Shown piece after piece: positions 15,760-23,541 of a stretch of DNA of 32,067 nt. The stretch lies in the NCBI GenBank assembly GCA_019634125.1, contig JAHQVX010000085.1:1-32067 (forward strand), in the 5' to 3' direction. The DNA comes from Saprospiraceae bacterium (GTDB lineage: Bacteria; Bacteroidota; Bacteroidia; Chitinophagales; JAHQVX01). The notes beneath the pieces were generated by a model. The model did no database searches and was not told the origin of the DNA. It saw only the letters and a program-made list of their open reading frames with translations. Both the position numbers and the translations under genes were made by a program. Position 1 is the first letter of the stretch, and every line of letters starts with the position of its first letter.

Positions 15760-17501
15760 TAAGTGCCTTGTTTCCGTACAATAAATAAGCCACGCTCTAT
15801 ATCACTGATTACAATATTTCCACTTTGGAAAAACGGATAGATGTTCCACGCCCCGTTAAACGAATTGTTGTTGTGGGCAGGGAAGGTGTCAAAAGAACCA
15901 ATCTCTTGCATTGTATTAATGTTCGAGACGTCAATTACGCGTAAACCAGCGGCATAATTGGCTAAGTAAAAGTCGTTTCCTTTTACATATCCATTATGGT
16001 CAATCGCCGGAGTAGGGCCAGTATACGTAGTATGAAGTACTGGGTTATCTAAGTCATTAAAGTCGAACACAAGCGTTCGAGTATTTATGCCGATTTGGAA
16101 TTCATCAAATTCATCTCCTAAGAGGAAATAACGCTGATCTTCCGTAAACCAACCTTGGTGGGTATAGCCTATATTGGAATAGGAAACAGTGGAAATGCCT
16201 TGAGGATTGTCTTTGTCGGTAATATCAACAATAACGATTTCATCGGCATTACTTCCAATCATAATCTCTCTTCCTTGATAGTCGGGATCTGGGCCGTTAT
16301 AGGTCACCACTTGCGCATCGTGGCTGTAATTGCCCATGGCATAGCCGCCTGCTGGCGTAGGGTTGAGCGGGTTCGAAATATCTATAAAGTGCGGCCCGCC
16401 GTTAAAAGTCGTCGTCCCAACTGCATATGCATAGCTACTCGATTCATTAATGACGATGTTATGCGCATTTCCAAACTCGAGATAACGTGCATCTTCATCG
16501 AAGGTAATACCAGTGCCAACAGTATTTAGCAATCGATTTAAATCGAATACTTGCATACCATGCCCAGAGGCTTCGCTAACGATAAATGCATAATGGTCGT
16601 AGACCTTCATGTCGCGCCAGTCACTATTCCCAGTGGCCGAAGGTAAAAATCCAATGACCACTGGGTTGGTCGGATCGGTAATTTCGACGAAGGTCGTATT
16701 GGAGAATGTTCCGAAAAGAACGAACTCACGTCCTGTAGCCGGATCGGTCCATCCCCAGCAATCGTTGCCGATGATGGAGCCAGACACATTCATATCGTTA
16801 ATATCTACATAGCCCATTAAGTCGTAGTCGTTACAGGCGTATTCCCCAGCCATTCCATTTTCGCAGCGTTCTAAAGGAATCCAGATTTGAGGATCACAAA
16901 GGTCGCCAATGCCGTCAAAGTCTAAATCAACTTGATCTTCATTTGGAATGTCTGGACAGTTATCGCAGGCATCACCAATGCCATCACCGTCTGTATCTTC
17001 TTGATTTGGGTTGCTGGTAGCTGGACAATTATCTAGGTCATCAATGACATTATCACTATCGCCATCGAATTCACAGGCATCTCCAATGCCGTCGTTATCT
17101 AAGTCAATTTGATCGGGGTTTGGAACGATGAGGCAGTTGTCAATATCATCGATAATTCCATCGCCATCTCCATCGGCTTCACAGGCGTCTCCGATACCAT
17201 CTTCATCAGTATCTAGTTGATCTGGATTGGGAAGTGTACGACAGTTATCTGTATCATCGGCTACACCATCTCCGTCTCCATCGGCTTCACAGGCATCTCC
17301 AATGCCATCTCCGTCTGAGTCGAGTTGGTTGGGATTGGATAATAATGCACAATTATCGATGTTGTCTGGAATACCATCACCATCGCCGTCGGCAATTGCC
17401 GTTCCTTCATCATCATTACACGATTGAATGAAACAGGTGGATGTTCCAAGAACTAGGAACAAGGTGGTGATAGACAGAAATCGTTTCAGAAGGTTGGCCA
17501 T
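15759..17501 (-). CDS. Choice-of-anchor-B lipoprotein with thrombospondin type 3 repeats
   Basis: The 580-residue protein has a signal peptide and lipobox IQSC (C28) followed by NDDEG, a surface-export-like tail. Residues 38-204 are four and a half thrombospondin type 3 repeats of 36 residues (DxDGxxDxxDNC...NPxQxDxDxDGxGDACE), each with two calcium-binding DxDxDG loops. The remainder is a propeller-like domain with WTDPATGREFVLFGTFSNTTFVEITDP and repeated DIS/DIT.NP blocks, the pattern of choice-of-anchor-B family proteins. Such proteins sit on the cell surface; no type IX C-terminal sorting domain is present, consistent with the lipid anchor. It is the first gene of the operon with the seven-repeat lipoprotein; a TACTTTTG box lies 21 nt upstream. 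Confidence 0.88.
   Translation of the reverse strand: MANLLKRFLSITTLFLVLGTSTCFIQSCNDDEGTAIADGDGDGIPDNIDNCALLSNPNQLDSDGDGIGDACEADGDGDGVADDTDNCRTLPNPDQLDTDEDGIGDACEADGDGDGIIDDIDNCLIVPNPDQIDLDNDGIGDACEFDGDSDNVIDDLDNCPATSNPNQEDTDGDGIGDACDNCPDIPNEDQVDLDFDGIGDLCDPQIWIPLERCENGMAGEYACNDYDLMGYVDINDMNVSGSIIGNDCWGWTDPATGREFVLFGTFSNTTFVEITDPTNPVVIGFLPSATGNSDWRDMKVYDHYAFIVSEASGHGMQVFDLNRLLNTVGTGITFDEDARYLEFGNAHNIVINESSSYAYAVGTTTFNGGPHFIDISNPLNPTPAGGYAMGNYSHDAQVVTYNGPDPDYQGREIMIGSNADEIVIVDITDKDNPQGISTVSYSNIGYTHQGWFTEDQRYFLLGDEFDEFQIGINTRTLVFDFNDLDNPVLHTTYTGPTPAIDHNGYVKGNDFYLANYAAGLRVIDVSNINTMQEIGSFDTFPAHNNNSFNGAWNIYPFFQSGNIVISDIERGLFIVRKQGT
16890..17390 (-). repeat. 108-bp tandem coding repeat (thrombospondin type 3)
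   Basis: Four full units and one partial unit of 36 codons encode the calcium-binding repeats. Several blocks are close to identical at DNA level (GATGGCGATGG and GGAGATGCCTG on the coding strand), so unit number may change by slippage or recombination. Confidence 0.85.
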
Positions 17502-17522
17502 AATTCATTGACTTGGGGTGTC

Positions 17523-17530
17523 CAAAAGTA
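17523..17530 (-). promoter_or_regulatory. Likely promoter -7 box of the two-lipoprotein operon
   Basis: TACTTTTG on the minus strand fits TAnnTTTG and lies 21 nt before the thrombospondin-3 lipoprotein ATG. No clear -33 element is visible. Confidence 0.45.
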
Positions 17531-17595
17531 TTAAAAGAAGAACTAGAATTGGCTGGGATTATTGTGTTTTTTTGACATTTAGGGTGGAATGCAAA

Positions 17596-17620
17596 AGCCC
17601 CCCGCCAAAGGCGGGGGGCT
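17596..17620 (-). terminator. Strong hairpin terminator after small protein paralog B
   Basis: AGCCCCCCGCC, loop AAA, exact complement (11-bp, very GC-rich). On the minus strand it is followed by TTTTGCATT. It lies 22 bp after the stop of the 85-residue protein gene. Its GCC-AAA-GGC tip is like that of the palindromes inside coding genes. Confidence 0.8.
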
Positions 17621-17642
17621 AATCACACGATGAAGACATTGC

Positions 17643-17900
17643 TTAAATTAACGCTGTAATCGTTGTAGATAGTGCCGCTAATACTGTGATTAAAGGCATT
17701 TTAGAGAATAAGTCTGCGAACAATTTCTCTTCGCTGTAAAGGTGCGCTCTTTGCTCGAACCAGCTCTTTCCATCTTGACGTTCTGTAGATGAAGACACCG
17801 GACTTTTGCGATCGAATAGTTGCTCAAATACTGGCTTAAATGCTTGTCTTGGCTTTCCTAATCCCCTTGGGCCTTGAATACCGAATCCTAAATAACTCAT
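17643..17900 (-). CDS. Small membrane protein, MSYLGFGI family, paralog B
   Basis: The 85-residue protein is a paralog of the gene at 12896-13153: same length, N-terminus MSYLGFGIQGPRGLGKPRQA, a variable polar middle and a C-terminal hydrophobic helix (PLITVLAALSTTITALI). Shared blocks at both ends and a diverged centre indicate an old duplication or a lineage-specific family under constraint at both termini. The gene stands alone, with an AT-rich leader (TTAACAAAAAAATTTAAACAA before the ATG) and a strong terminator behind it. The function is unknown; its form suggests a tail-anchored protein. Confidence 0.8.
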   Translation of the reverse strand: MSYLGFGIQGPRGLGKPRQAFKPVFEQLFDRKSPVSSSTERQDGKSWFEQRAHLYSEEKLFADLFSKMPLITVLAALSTTITALI

Positions 17901-17948
17901 TTGTTTAAATTTTTTTGTTAATGATTGATTTGATAGGTATTAGGCAAC

Positions 17949-17970
17949 GCCTGTGCCAGCTGGCACAGGC
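17949..17970. repeat. Perfect 22-bp palindrome downstream of hutU
   Basis: GCCTGTGCCAG and its exact complement with no spacer, in the 140-bp gap between hutU and the small protein gene. It has no T-run on either side, so it is a poor intrinsic terminator although it could still stop or stabilise the hutU message. It may belong to the palindrome set seen inside coding genes. Confidence 0.75.
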
Positions 17971-18040
17971 TTGATTGTAAGGCGATTACATGTGTTGTAG
18001 TTTTGTTATTTTGTCCGAAAGCGAACAATTGTGTACGTTT

Positions 18041-20050
18041 TTATGCAGAGGAAGAACCTTGAAACAAGGCATTGAGTACATCTTCTTTTACAAGATGGGG
18101 CAGGGTGACTCTTAATTGGTCTTCTGCTTCCATTGCTCGCTGAATAGCCGTCATGGCTGGCGCGTTCCGCGCCCAGCTTCTTCTGGCAATTCCATTATTG
18201 ACATCCCAGAACAGCATACTTTTCAACTTCTCGGCAGCTGAAGCACTGCCATCGAGGAGCAGGCCAAATCCCCCGTTAATGACTTCGCCCCAGCCCACAC
18301 CTCCGCCATTGTGGAGGCTGACCCAAGTCGCACCGCGGAAGCTATCACCCACGAAGTTGTGCACGGCCATGTCAGCCGTAAAGGCAGAGCCGTCGTAAAT
18401 ATTACTGGTTTCACGGTATGGAGAATCTGTTCCACTCACATCGTGGTGGTCACGGCCTAATACCACTGGGCCAATGTCGCCTGCAGCAATAGCCTTATTA
18501 AAAGCTTCTGCGATTTCCATTCTGCCTAATGCATCGGCATAGAGAATGCGCGCTTGCGAACCTACCACGAGTTGGTTTTCCTGGGCACCCTTAATCCATT
18601 GAATATTATCGGCCATCTGCTGGCGAATATCTGCAGGCGAGGTAGCCATTAAAGTTTCTAATACCTTCGTGGCGATCTCATCGGTCTTTACCAAGTCTTC
18701 TGCTTTACCCGAGGCACAAACCCATCGAAACGGCCCGAAACCATAATCGAAGCACATTGGGCCCATGATATCTTGAACATAACTGGGGTATTTAAAGACC
18801 TTACCGTTCATAATATCGGCATCGGCACGACTACTTTCCAATAGAAAAGCATTGCCGTAATCAAAGAAATACATGCCGTTTTTAGTCAGCGAACTGATGG
18901 CATTGACTTGTCTCCGGAGGGAGTCTTTTACTGCAGTTTTGAATGCTTCTGGATCTTCGGCCATGAGCTGATTGGCGGTTTCAAATGACATGCCTGCTGG
19001 GTAATAGCCCCCTGCCCATGGGTTGTGTAGGCTGGTTTGGTCGCTGCCTAATTCTACTTCAATATGCTCGGCGGCCAGTTTCTCCCAGAGGTCGACCACA
19101 TTGCCGAGGTAGGCGATAGAATAGGCTTGTTTGGCGGCTTTTTTCTCGAGTGCCCGTTGAATAACTTGGTCTAAGTCGTCGATAACTTCATCGACCCAAC
19201 CTTGTTCGTGGCGCTTATAGGCTGCGGCGGGATTGATTTCTGCGGTAATACTAACGACGCCTGCAATATTCCCAGCTTTGGGTTGGGCACCGCTCATGCC
19301 GCCCAGTCCTGAAGTGACAAATAACATACCTTGTGCTGAAGCCGCCCGCTTGCGGGCGGCGTTTAAGATCGTAATCGTTGTGCCATGTACAATGCCTTGC
19401 GGACCAATATACATATAACTTCCAGCCGTCATTTGCCCGTATTGCGTTACCCCTAATGCATTAAAGCGTTCCCAATCGTCGGGTTGGGAGTAGTTCGGAA
19501 TCATCATGCCATTCGTCACCACCACCCGGGGAGCGTTAGGCGAACTAGGGAATAAGCCCATTGGATGACCGCTATACATGACCAAGGTTTGTTCATCTGT
19601 CATCGTAGCCAAATACTGCATGGTGAGTACGTACTGAGCCCAGTTTTGAAAAACACCGCCATTCCCTCCGTAAGTAATCAACTCTTCCGGATGTTGGGCC
19701 ACCGCTGGGTCTAAGTTGTTTTGAATCATGAGCATTATCGCTCGAGCTTGTAGACTTTTTCCAGGATATTCCTCAATGGGGCGAGCGTACATATCGTACG
19801 TTGGACGAAATCGGTACATGTAGATTCTCCCATGTTCGTGCAACTCTTCCAAGAATTCTTTGGCTAATGTTTCATGCCATTCCTCAGGGAAATAACGCAA
19901 CGCATTCTCCAGGGCTAAGCGTTGTTCGTCCCGATTTAAGATCGACTTTCGTTTTGGCGCATGCGACCAGGTAGCATGTCGTAATTTTGAAGGAGGTAGC
20001 CGGGAAGGTAGCCCAGCAAGAATTTCGTTTTGGAAAGCAGATAACGCCAT
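18041..20050 (-). CDS. hutU: Urocanate hydratase (long form)
   Basis: The 669-residue protein matches urocanase: ITYGGNGGVFQNW near 125, YSGHPMGLFPSS, NAD-binding TSGLGGMSGAQPKAGNIA near 245, the active-site Cys region GFGPFRWVCASG near 440, and VLGRDHHDVSGTDSPYRET plus WVSLHNGGGVGWG near the end. It hydrates urocanate to imidazolonepropionate in histidine breakdown, with tightly bound NAD+. It is about 110 residues longer than the classical 555-residue enzyme, including an N-terminal addition, as in other Bacteroidota. No hutH, hutI or hutG lies nearby. A TACCTTTA box ends 4 nt before the ATG, so the message is probably leaderless. Two palindromes lie in the gene. Confidence 0.95.
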   Translation of the reverse strand: MALSAFQNEILAGLPSRLPPSKLRHATWSHAPKRKSILNRDEQRLALENALRYFPEEWHETLAKEFLEELHEHGRIYMYRFRPTYDMYARPIEEYPGKSLQARAIMLMIQNNLDPAVAQHPEELITYGGNGGVFQNWAQYVLTMQYLATMTDEQTLVMYSGHPMGLFPSSPNAPRVVVTNGMMIPNYSQPDDWERFNALGVTQYGQMTAGSYMYIGPQGIVHGTTITILNAARKRAASAQGMLFVTSGLGGMSGAQPKAGNIAGVVSITAEINPAAAYKRHEQGWVDEVIDDLDQVIQRALEKKAAKQAYSIAYLGNVVDLWEKLAAEHIEVELGSDQTSLHNPWAGGYYPAGMSFETANQLMAEDPEAFKTAVKDSLRRQVNAISSLTKNGMYFFDYGNAFLLESSRADADIMNGKVFKYPSYVQDIMGPMCFDYGFGPFRWVCASGKAEDLVKTDEIATKVLETLMATSPADIRQQMADNIQWIKGAQENQLVVGSQARILYADALGRMEIAEAFNKAIAAGDIGPVVLGRDHHDVSGTDSPYRETSNIYDGSAFTADMAVHNFVGDSFRGATWVSLHNGGGVGWGEVINGGFGLLLDGSASAAEKLKSMLFWDVNNGIARRSWARNAPAMTAIQRAMEAEDQLRVTLPHLVKEDVLNALFQGSSSA
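18156..18177. repeat. Near-perfect palindrome in hutU (9 bp with one bulge, TTC loop)
   Basis: GCTGGCGCG, loop TTC, CGCGCCCAGC: nine pairs with one extra C in the right arm. It encodes WARNAPAM near the C-terminal end of urocanase. Confidence 0.6.
19341..19360. repeat. Perfect palindrome in hutU (9-bp stem, TT loop)
   Basis: GCCGCCCGC, TT, exact complement. It encodes AARKRAAS just before the conserved NAD-binding block, in a stretch that is locally much richer in G and C than its neighbours. Confidence 0.75.
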
Positions 20051-20054
20051 GACG

Positions 20055-20062
20055 TAAAGGTA
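20055..20062 (-). promoter_or_regulatory. Likely hutU promoter -7 box
   Basis: TACCTTTA on the minus strand is one base off TAnnTTTG and ends 4 nt before the hutU ATG, like the rbfA arrangement. Confidence 0.4.
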
Positions 20063-20065
20063 AAA

Positions 20066-20073
20066 TAGATTTG
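20066..20073 (+). promoter_or_regulatory. Possible promoter -7 box of the Cys/His-repeat lipoprotein
   Basis: TAGATTTG on the plus strand fits TAnnTTTG, 49 nt before the chosen ATG, in the 72-bp gap shared with the divergent hutU promoter. Confidence 0.35.
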
Positions 20074-20122
20074 CTTTTTGAAGTGGGAAGAACTGGCCGG
20101 GTTTTTGCTAATTAAAAGTGTC

Positions 20123-20854
20123 ATGAGTATGAAATCGATACTTAGTATATTATTCTTAAGTGCTTTGGTGCTTGCCAGCTGTTCGAAAAAAGAGTCAACA
20201 GGCAAGAAGGGATTATTAGAACTTGGCAGCACCCGCTTAGATAATTCGGATATTAAGCATTATGTCTGTCCAAACGCTTGTGAGGGAAGCGGTGCTTCCG
20301 CTTCTGGGCAATGTCCAACTTGTGGCAGTGCCTACAATCACAATCCAGCCTTTCATGGAGATGCAGAAGGCATGTCGACGTTGAATTCATTAACCTTAGA
20401 TGCAGTAGGAAAAGCAGATCCGGTGAAACAACCAGTTACTCCTAGTCTTCAACCGAGTACAAGCAGTGCAACAACTCAACGCGCTTCTTCAGTATACCAT
20501 TATAAATGTGCAAACAGTGCATGTACTGGTGGGTCTGATGATAAAAACTCTGTTTGCGATAAGTGTGCCGGAAAGCTCACACATAATCAAGCTTATCACA
20601 ACACACCAAGCGATGTGCAAGCCCCTGTAGGTTCATTAGGTAGTCCGTTTCCACAGCCAAGTAATTTGTCGAAACCAGCTTCGCCAATTTCAACAACGAA
20701 TTCGAGTACTACAACTACTACTACCAATTCTGGTGGAATTCCACATTACATCTGCACGCAAGCAGGTTGTGGCAAAGGTACTGGTGTGAATAGAACCGAT
20801 AGTTGTTCGGCATGTGGCGAACCATTAAGCCATAACGAAGCCTACCACGGCTAA
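20123..20854 (+). CDS. Lipoprotein with three zinc-ribbon-like Cys/His repeats
   Basis: I start at ATG 20123 (MSMKSILSILFLSALVLASC), which gives a clean signal peptide and lipobox LASC; the track ORF's extra 15 residues precede it. The tail after the lipid Cys is basic (SKKES), so periplasmic retention is more likely than surface display. Three repeats of about 34 residues follow the pattern HYxCxxxxCxG...CxxCxxxLxHNxAYHG, separated by Ser/Thr/Pro-rich linkers of 45-60 residues. Four cysteines plus the HNxAYHG histidines could bind a metal such as zinc or copper; the layout recalls short heavy-metal-binding domains but is not one I can name. It ends on the next gene's stop codon (convergent, 4-bp overlap). 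Confidence 0.8.
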   Translation: MSMKSILSILFLSALVLASCSKKESTGKKGLLELGSTRLDNSDIKHYVCPNACEGSGASASGQCPTCGSAYNHNPAFHGDAEGMSTLNSLTLDAVGKADPVKQPVTPSLQPSTSSATTQRASSVYHYKCANSACTGGSDDKNSVCDKCAGKLTHNQAYHNTPSDVQAPVGSLGSPFPQPSNLSKPASPISTTNSSTTTTTTNSGGIPHYICTQAGCGKGTGVNRTDSCSACGEPLSHNEAYHG

Positions 20855-21519
20855 TCCACCTTCGTCCAATCCCGATTAATTTGATAAAAGGCATCGTCTG
20901 CTATACCTGATGCTCGAGCAATTTGTACGAACTCTACAGCCTCTGCTTTCGTTAGCCAACCTTCCAAAGTGACCGCATACTTCCTACTTACCGCTGTTTT
21001 ATAAATGTTGGCTGAAATATTTTTTTCACGAAGTACAGCATTTTGGCCGACCCGATTTTGTAGGGCTTTGGCTGCGGAGAGCTGATTTAATTCAAATGTG
21101 CCAATTACACAATACCATTGATTGGTTTGATCAATCCCTGCCGATGATTCTTGGAGAATTAGCCGCTGATTTCCAGAAATGGTTTCTTGCAGGGTAGAGT
21201 CGGATTGGATGGCGCGGTTTAAGATTTCTGCCAGATCAGGGAAGTTGTATTCCTCAGAGAGTTTCGCCGCAGAACTATTAATAATAGCGCGTGCAATTTC
21301 GCCTTGTTGGTCGGGACTGGAGTAAAAACTTAAGTTGTCGTTGACAATGTTTAGGATTTGAAATTTCCGCTGTTCAATTTGATTGCTGGTGCTTGCAACT
21401 TGTTGATTTTTCTGGATGGTGCGTTGGGTAATGCCTAAGAAAAGGGTGATGAGGAGTCCGACGATGCCTAAGCCGATTTTTGATAGGACATCGTACTTTT
21501 TGAGTTGATGTTCGGTCAT
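20851..21519 (-). CDS. Membrane protein with SPOR-like C-terminus
   Basis: I start at ATG 21519 (MTEHQLKKYDVLSKIGLG, 222 residues). The track start at 21540 is a TTG inside the promoter box. One membrane helix (about residues 15-33) is followed by a helical periplasmic region (about 40-125), then a domain reading WYCVIGTFELNQLSAAKALQNRV...YKTAVSRKYAVTLEGWLTKAEAVEFVQIARAS, which resembles the SPOR fold (paired beta-alpha units that bind denuded peptidoglycan). That assignment rests on pattern, not an alignment. The gene overlaps the stop codon of the convergent lipoprotein gene and has a TATTTTTG box 18 nt upstream. Confidence 0.65.
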   Translation of the reverse strand: MTEHQLKKYDVLSKIGLGIVGLLITLFLGITQRTIQKNQQVASTSNQIEQRKFQILNIVNDNLSFYSSPDQQGEIARAIINSSAAKLSEEYNFPDLAEILNRAIQSDSTLQETISGNQRLILQESSAGIDQTNQWYCVIGTFELNQLSAAKALQNRVGQNAVLREKNISANIYKTAVSRKYAVTLEGWLTKAEAVEFVQIARASGIADDAFYQINRDWTKVD

Positions 21520-21537
21520 GTTTTGGGAATTAGATCC

Positions 21538-21545
21538 CAAAAATA
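21538..21545 (-). promoter_or_regulatory. Likely promoter -7 box of the SPOR-like gene
   Basis: TATTTTTG on the minus strand fits TAnnTTTG and lies 18 nt before ATG 21519; it also explains why the TTG start used by the ORF track is not the real start. Confidence 0.45.
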
Positions 21546-21649
21546 ATGGATTGATGTTTTAGCTAATGCTTTAAGAGAGAAATCTTTTTTTGATCACTAT
21601 GACATTAGGCTGGGTTCAGCGTATTGATGGAATGCTATCGAATTGTGCC

Positions 21650-22462
21650 TTAATCCTCGAATATATTATGCTCTTGCAGTTGGAAGGGTTGGCTAAAGAA
21701 GAGCTGAGAGGTGTGCTGGAAGGTGTCGGTCATTTTTGACACGTAGAAGTGATGTTCGGGCTGGGGAGTAGTAGATAATAATCCTTTTGCCCCCAATTTA
21801 TCTTTGATGTATTCGGCGATTACCGTTGGTGTGTCCAGCACATCTACTTGGTAGTTGTAGTATGCTTCGATATCTCCTTTAATAAGCGGGTAGTGCGTAC
21901 AGGCCAGGATAAGGGCGTCTAGGTGTTGGAGTTGGGGGTGATTCAGGTACTTTTTGGTTACGATGCGGCTGACTTCGTCAGCCACAAAGCCTTCTTCAAT
22001 CATCGGGGCGAGAAGTGGAGTCGCCATGGCTTTAATTTGTAATTCAGGATTTGCGGCCTTTAGGCCTAGCTCGTACGCCTTGCTTTCAATTGTTCGGCGT
22101 GTTCCAATGACCCCAACGGTTTTTAAGTCGTGTAAGTGTTTTTCGATGTAGTAGACCGTAGGGGTAATCACATCTACAACGAGGGCGCGGTTGCCCACAT
22201 GTGCTTTTACGGCTTCAAACGCACTGGCCGATGCCGAGTTGCACGCAATCACAATGGATTTGCAACCCGCCGATAGTAGAAAATCTGAGATTTGAATGGA
22301 ATAAGCGCGAATACTTTCCTCGGTTTTCTCTCCATAAGGAAAGTGTAGGGAATCTCCGAAATAGATCAGATTTTCCTGAGGCAGGTGTTGCAAAATAGCA
22401 TTGGCGGCCGTTAGGCCGCCAATGCCGCTGTCAAATATTCCAATAGGTTGATCTGCCTTCAA
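21650..22462 (-). CDS. murI: Glutamate racemase
   Basis: The 270-residue protein has the two catalytic cysteines of MurI, C74 in VIACNSASA and the one in LILACTHYPL near residue 187, plus the N-terminal IGIFDSGIGGLT substrate motif. It converts L- to D-glutamate for peptidoglycan. It starts 6 nt after the ompH stop and is the last gene of the uppS-bamA-ompH-ompH-murI run. The conserved GIGGLTAANAI codons are part of a perfect 12-bp-stem palindrome, so here a palindrome coincides with an essential motif rather than with an added loop. Confidence 0.97.
   Translation of the reverse strand: MKADQPIGIFDSGIGGLTAANAILQHLPQENLIYFGDSLHFPYGEKTEESIRAYSIQISDFLLSAGCKSIVIACNSASASAFEAVKAHVGNRALVVDVITPTVYYIEKHLHDLKTVGVIGTRRTIESKAYELGLKAANPELQIKAMATPLLAPMIEEGFVADEVSRIVTKKYLNHPQLQHLDALILACTHYPLIKGDIEAYYNYQVDVLDTPTVIAEYIKDKLGAKGLLSTTPQPEHHFYVSKMTDTFQHTSQLFFSQPFQLQEHNIFED
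22398..22425. repeat. Perfect palindrome in murI (12-bp stem, GTTA loop)
   Basis: GCATTGGCGGCC, loop GTTA, exact complement. It encodes GGLTAANA next to the DSG active-site motif. There is no extra residue against the family pattern, which argues for palindrome formation by base change rather than insertion at this site. Confidence 0.85.
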
Positions 22463-22468
22463 AGCCGA

Positions 22469-22990
22469 TTAGTTTACCCCTAATTTCGTTTTAATCAAAG
22501 GAAGTAAATGCGCTGTGTCATCTGCATAAAGCAACGACCCTACAGAAGAGTCAATCACTACTGTATAGCCATTTTCCTTCGCTACCGCATTAATGGTTTC
22601 CCCTGCTTTCTTGTAAACCGGTGCCATTAATTCATTCTCCTTAGCAGTAATTTTTTGATTCAATTGGTTCGCCACATAAAACTGATTGATTTCTTGTTGT
22701 AATCGAACAATTTCTTGTTGAGCTACTTCTTTACGCGCTTCTCCCATCGTCTTTTCCTCTGCTTGATACGCTTTTAATTTTGTATCTAGTTGAGACGACT
22801 TATTCTTAATATCTGGCGTTAAAAGCGATTGCGCATATGTTTCCAATTGGTTCGCTATACTTTTCGTTTCAGGCATAATGCTAATGACCTCTGCAGAGCT
22901 CACATAACCTACCTTCTGGGCAAATACGCCAAAGGCAAAACATAGTGTAAAGAGCAAAGTTGCGCTGATTCGTTTCATCGATGTATTCAT
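22469..22990 (-). CDS. OmpH/Skp family periplasmic chaperone (second copy)
   Basis: The 173-residue protein has a signal peptide (from the fifth codon: MKRISATLLFTLCFAFGVFAQ), then KVGYVSSAEVISIMPE, a long charged coiled coil (about residues 45-125), and the closing NGYTVVIDSSVGSLLYADD. This is the Skp layout: two helical arms that hold unfolded outer-membrane proteins on the way to BamA. It lies 14 bp after a paralog, and both follow bamA, an arrangement conserved in Bacteroidota. Codon 1 or codon 5 could be the start. Confidence 0.92.
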   Translation of the reverse strand: MNTSMKRISATLLFTLCFAFGVFAQKVGYVSSAEVISIMPETKSIANQLETYAQSLLTPDIKNKSSQLDTKLKAYQAEEKTMGEARKEVAQQEIVRLQQEINQFYVANQLNQKITAKENELMAPVYKKAGETINAVAKENGYTVVIDSSVGSLLYADDTAHLLPLIKTKLGVN

Positions 22991-23004
22991 TGTTTAATTG
23001 ATTT

Positions 23005-23520
23005 TTATTTCATGTTTTTTACAATCCTAAGCACTTCATCACTCATATCGTACTTAGATTTTGCATATAGAATTGAAACCCCCTTTGATTTGTCTAACAC
23101 GAAATCGTAGTCTCGTTGTTCGGCCATTTTCTTAATGGCACTATACACTTTGTCTTGCAAAGGTTGAATCAAATCCTGTTGCTTCTTATATAGATCACCT
23201 TTTATGCCAAAACGTTTGTCTTTAAGCATAAACAGTTCTTTTTCTTTGCTTTTAATTTCAGAAGCCTTCTTTACCTTCTGAGCTTCAGTCAATAAGAGCT
23301 CATTTTGTTTGAACTCAGATTTCAACTCCTCAACTTGTGCGCGCAGGTTGGCAATTTCATCTTTCCATTGCAGCGTCATACCGTCTAAAGCGCTATTGGC
23401 TTCGGCATATTCTGGCATATTGTCTAAAATATATTTGGTGTCTACATACACGGTACGTTGAGCTTGTGTATAGACCTGTGCACCTAGAATCAATGCTAGT
23501 AAAAAAAGTAACTTCCTCAT
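23005..23520 (-). CDS. OmpH/Skp family periplasmic chaperone (first copy)
   Basis: The 171-residue protein has signal peptide MRKLLFLLALILGAQVYTQAQ, then VYVDTKYILDNMPEY, a charged coiled coil (about 50-130) rich in Lys and Glu, and the end DYDFVLDKSKGVSILYAKSKYDMSDEV. It follows bamA by 21 bp. It shares layout with the next gene, but the sequences have diverged strongly, so the tandem pair is old and the two probably differ in clients. Confidence 0.93.
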   Translation of the reverse strand: MRKLLFLLALILGAQVYTQAQRTVYVDTKYILDNMPEYAEANSALDGMTLQWKDEIANLRAQVEELKSEFKQNELLLTEAQKVKKASEIKSKEKELFMLKDKRFGIKGDLYKKQQDLIQPLQDKVYSAIKKMAEQRDYDFVLDKSKGVSILYAKSKYDMSDEVLRIVKNMK

Positions 23521-23541
23521 AGTTAAAAGTTGAATACGTTA

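Noticed and set aside
17227-17431. Plus-strand ORFs with repetitive Ser/Pro or His/Leu translations
   Set aside because: Shadow frames of the thrombospondin type 3 tandem repeat, which makes periodic open frames on the other strand.
20286-20304. Hairpin GAAGCGG/CCGCTTC in the Cys/His lipoprotein
   Set aside because: Stem of 7 bp with a 5-nt loop is expected several times by chance in 32 kb, so it was left out of the palindrome set.
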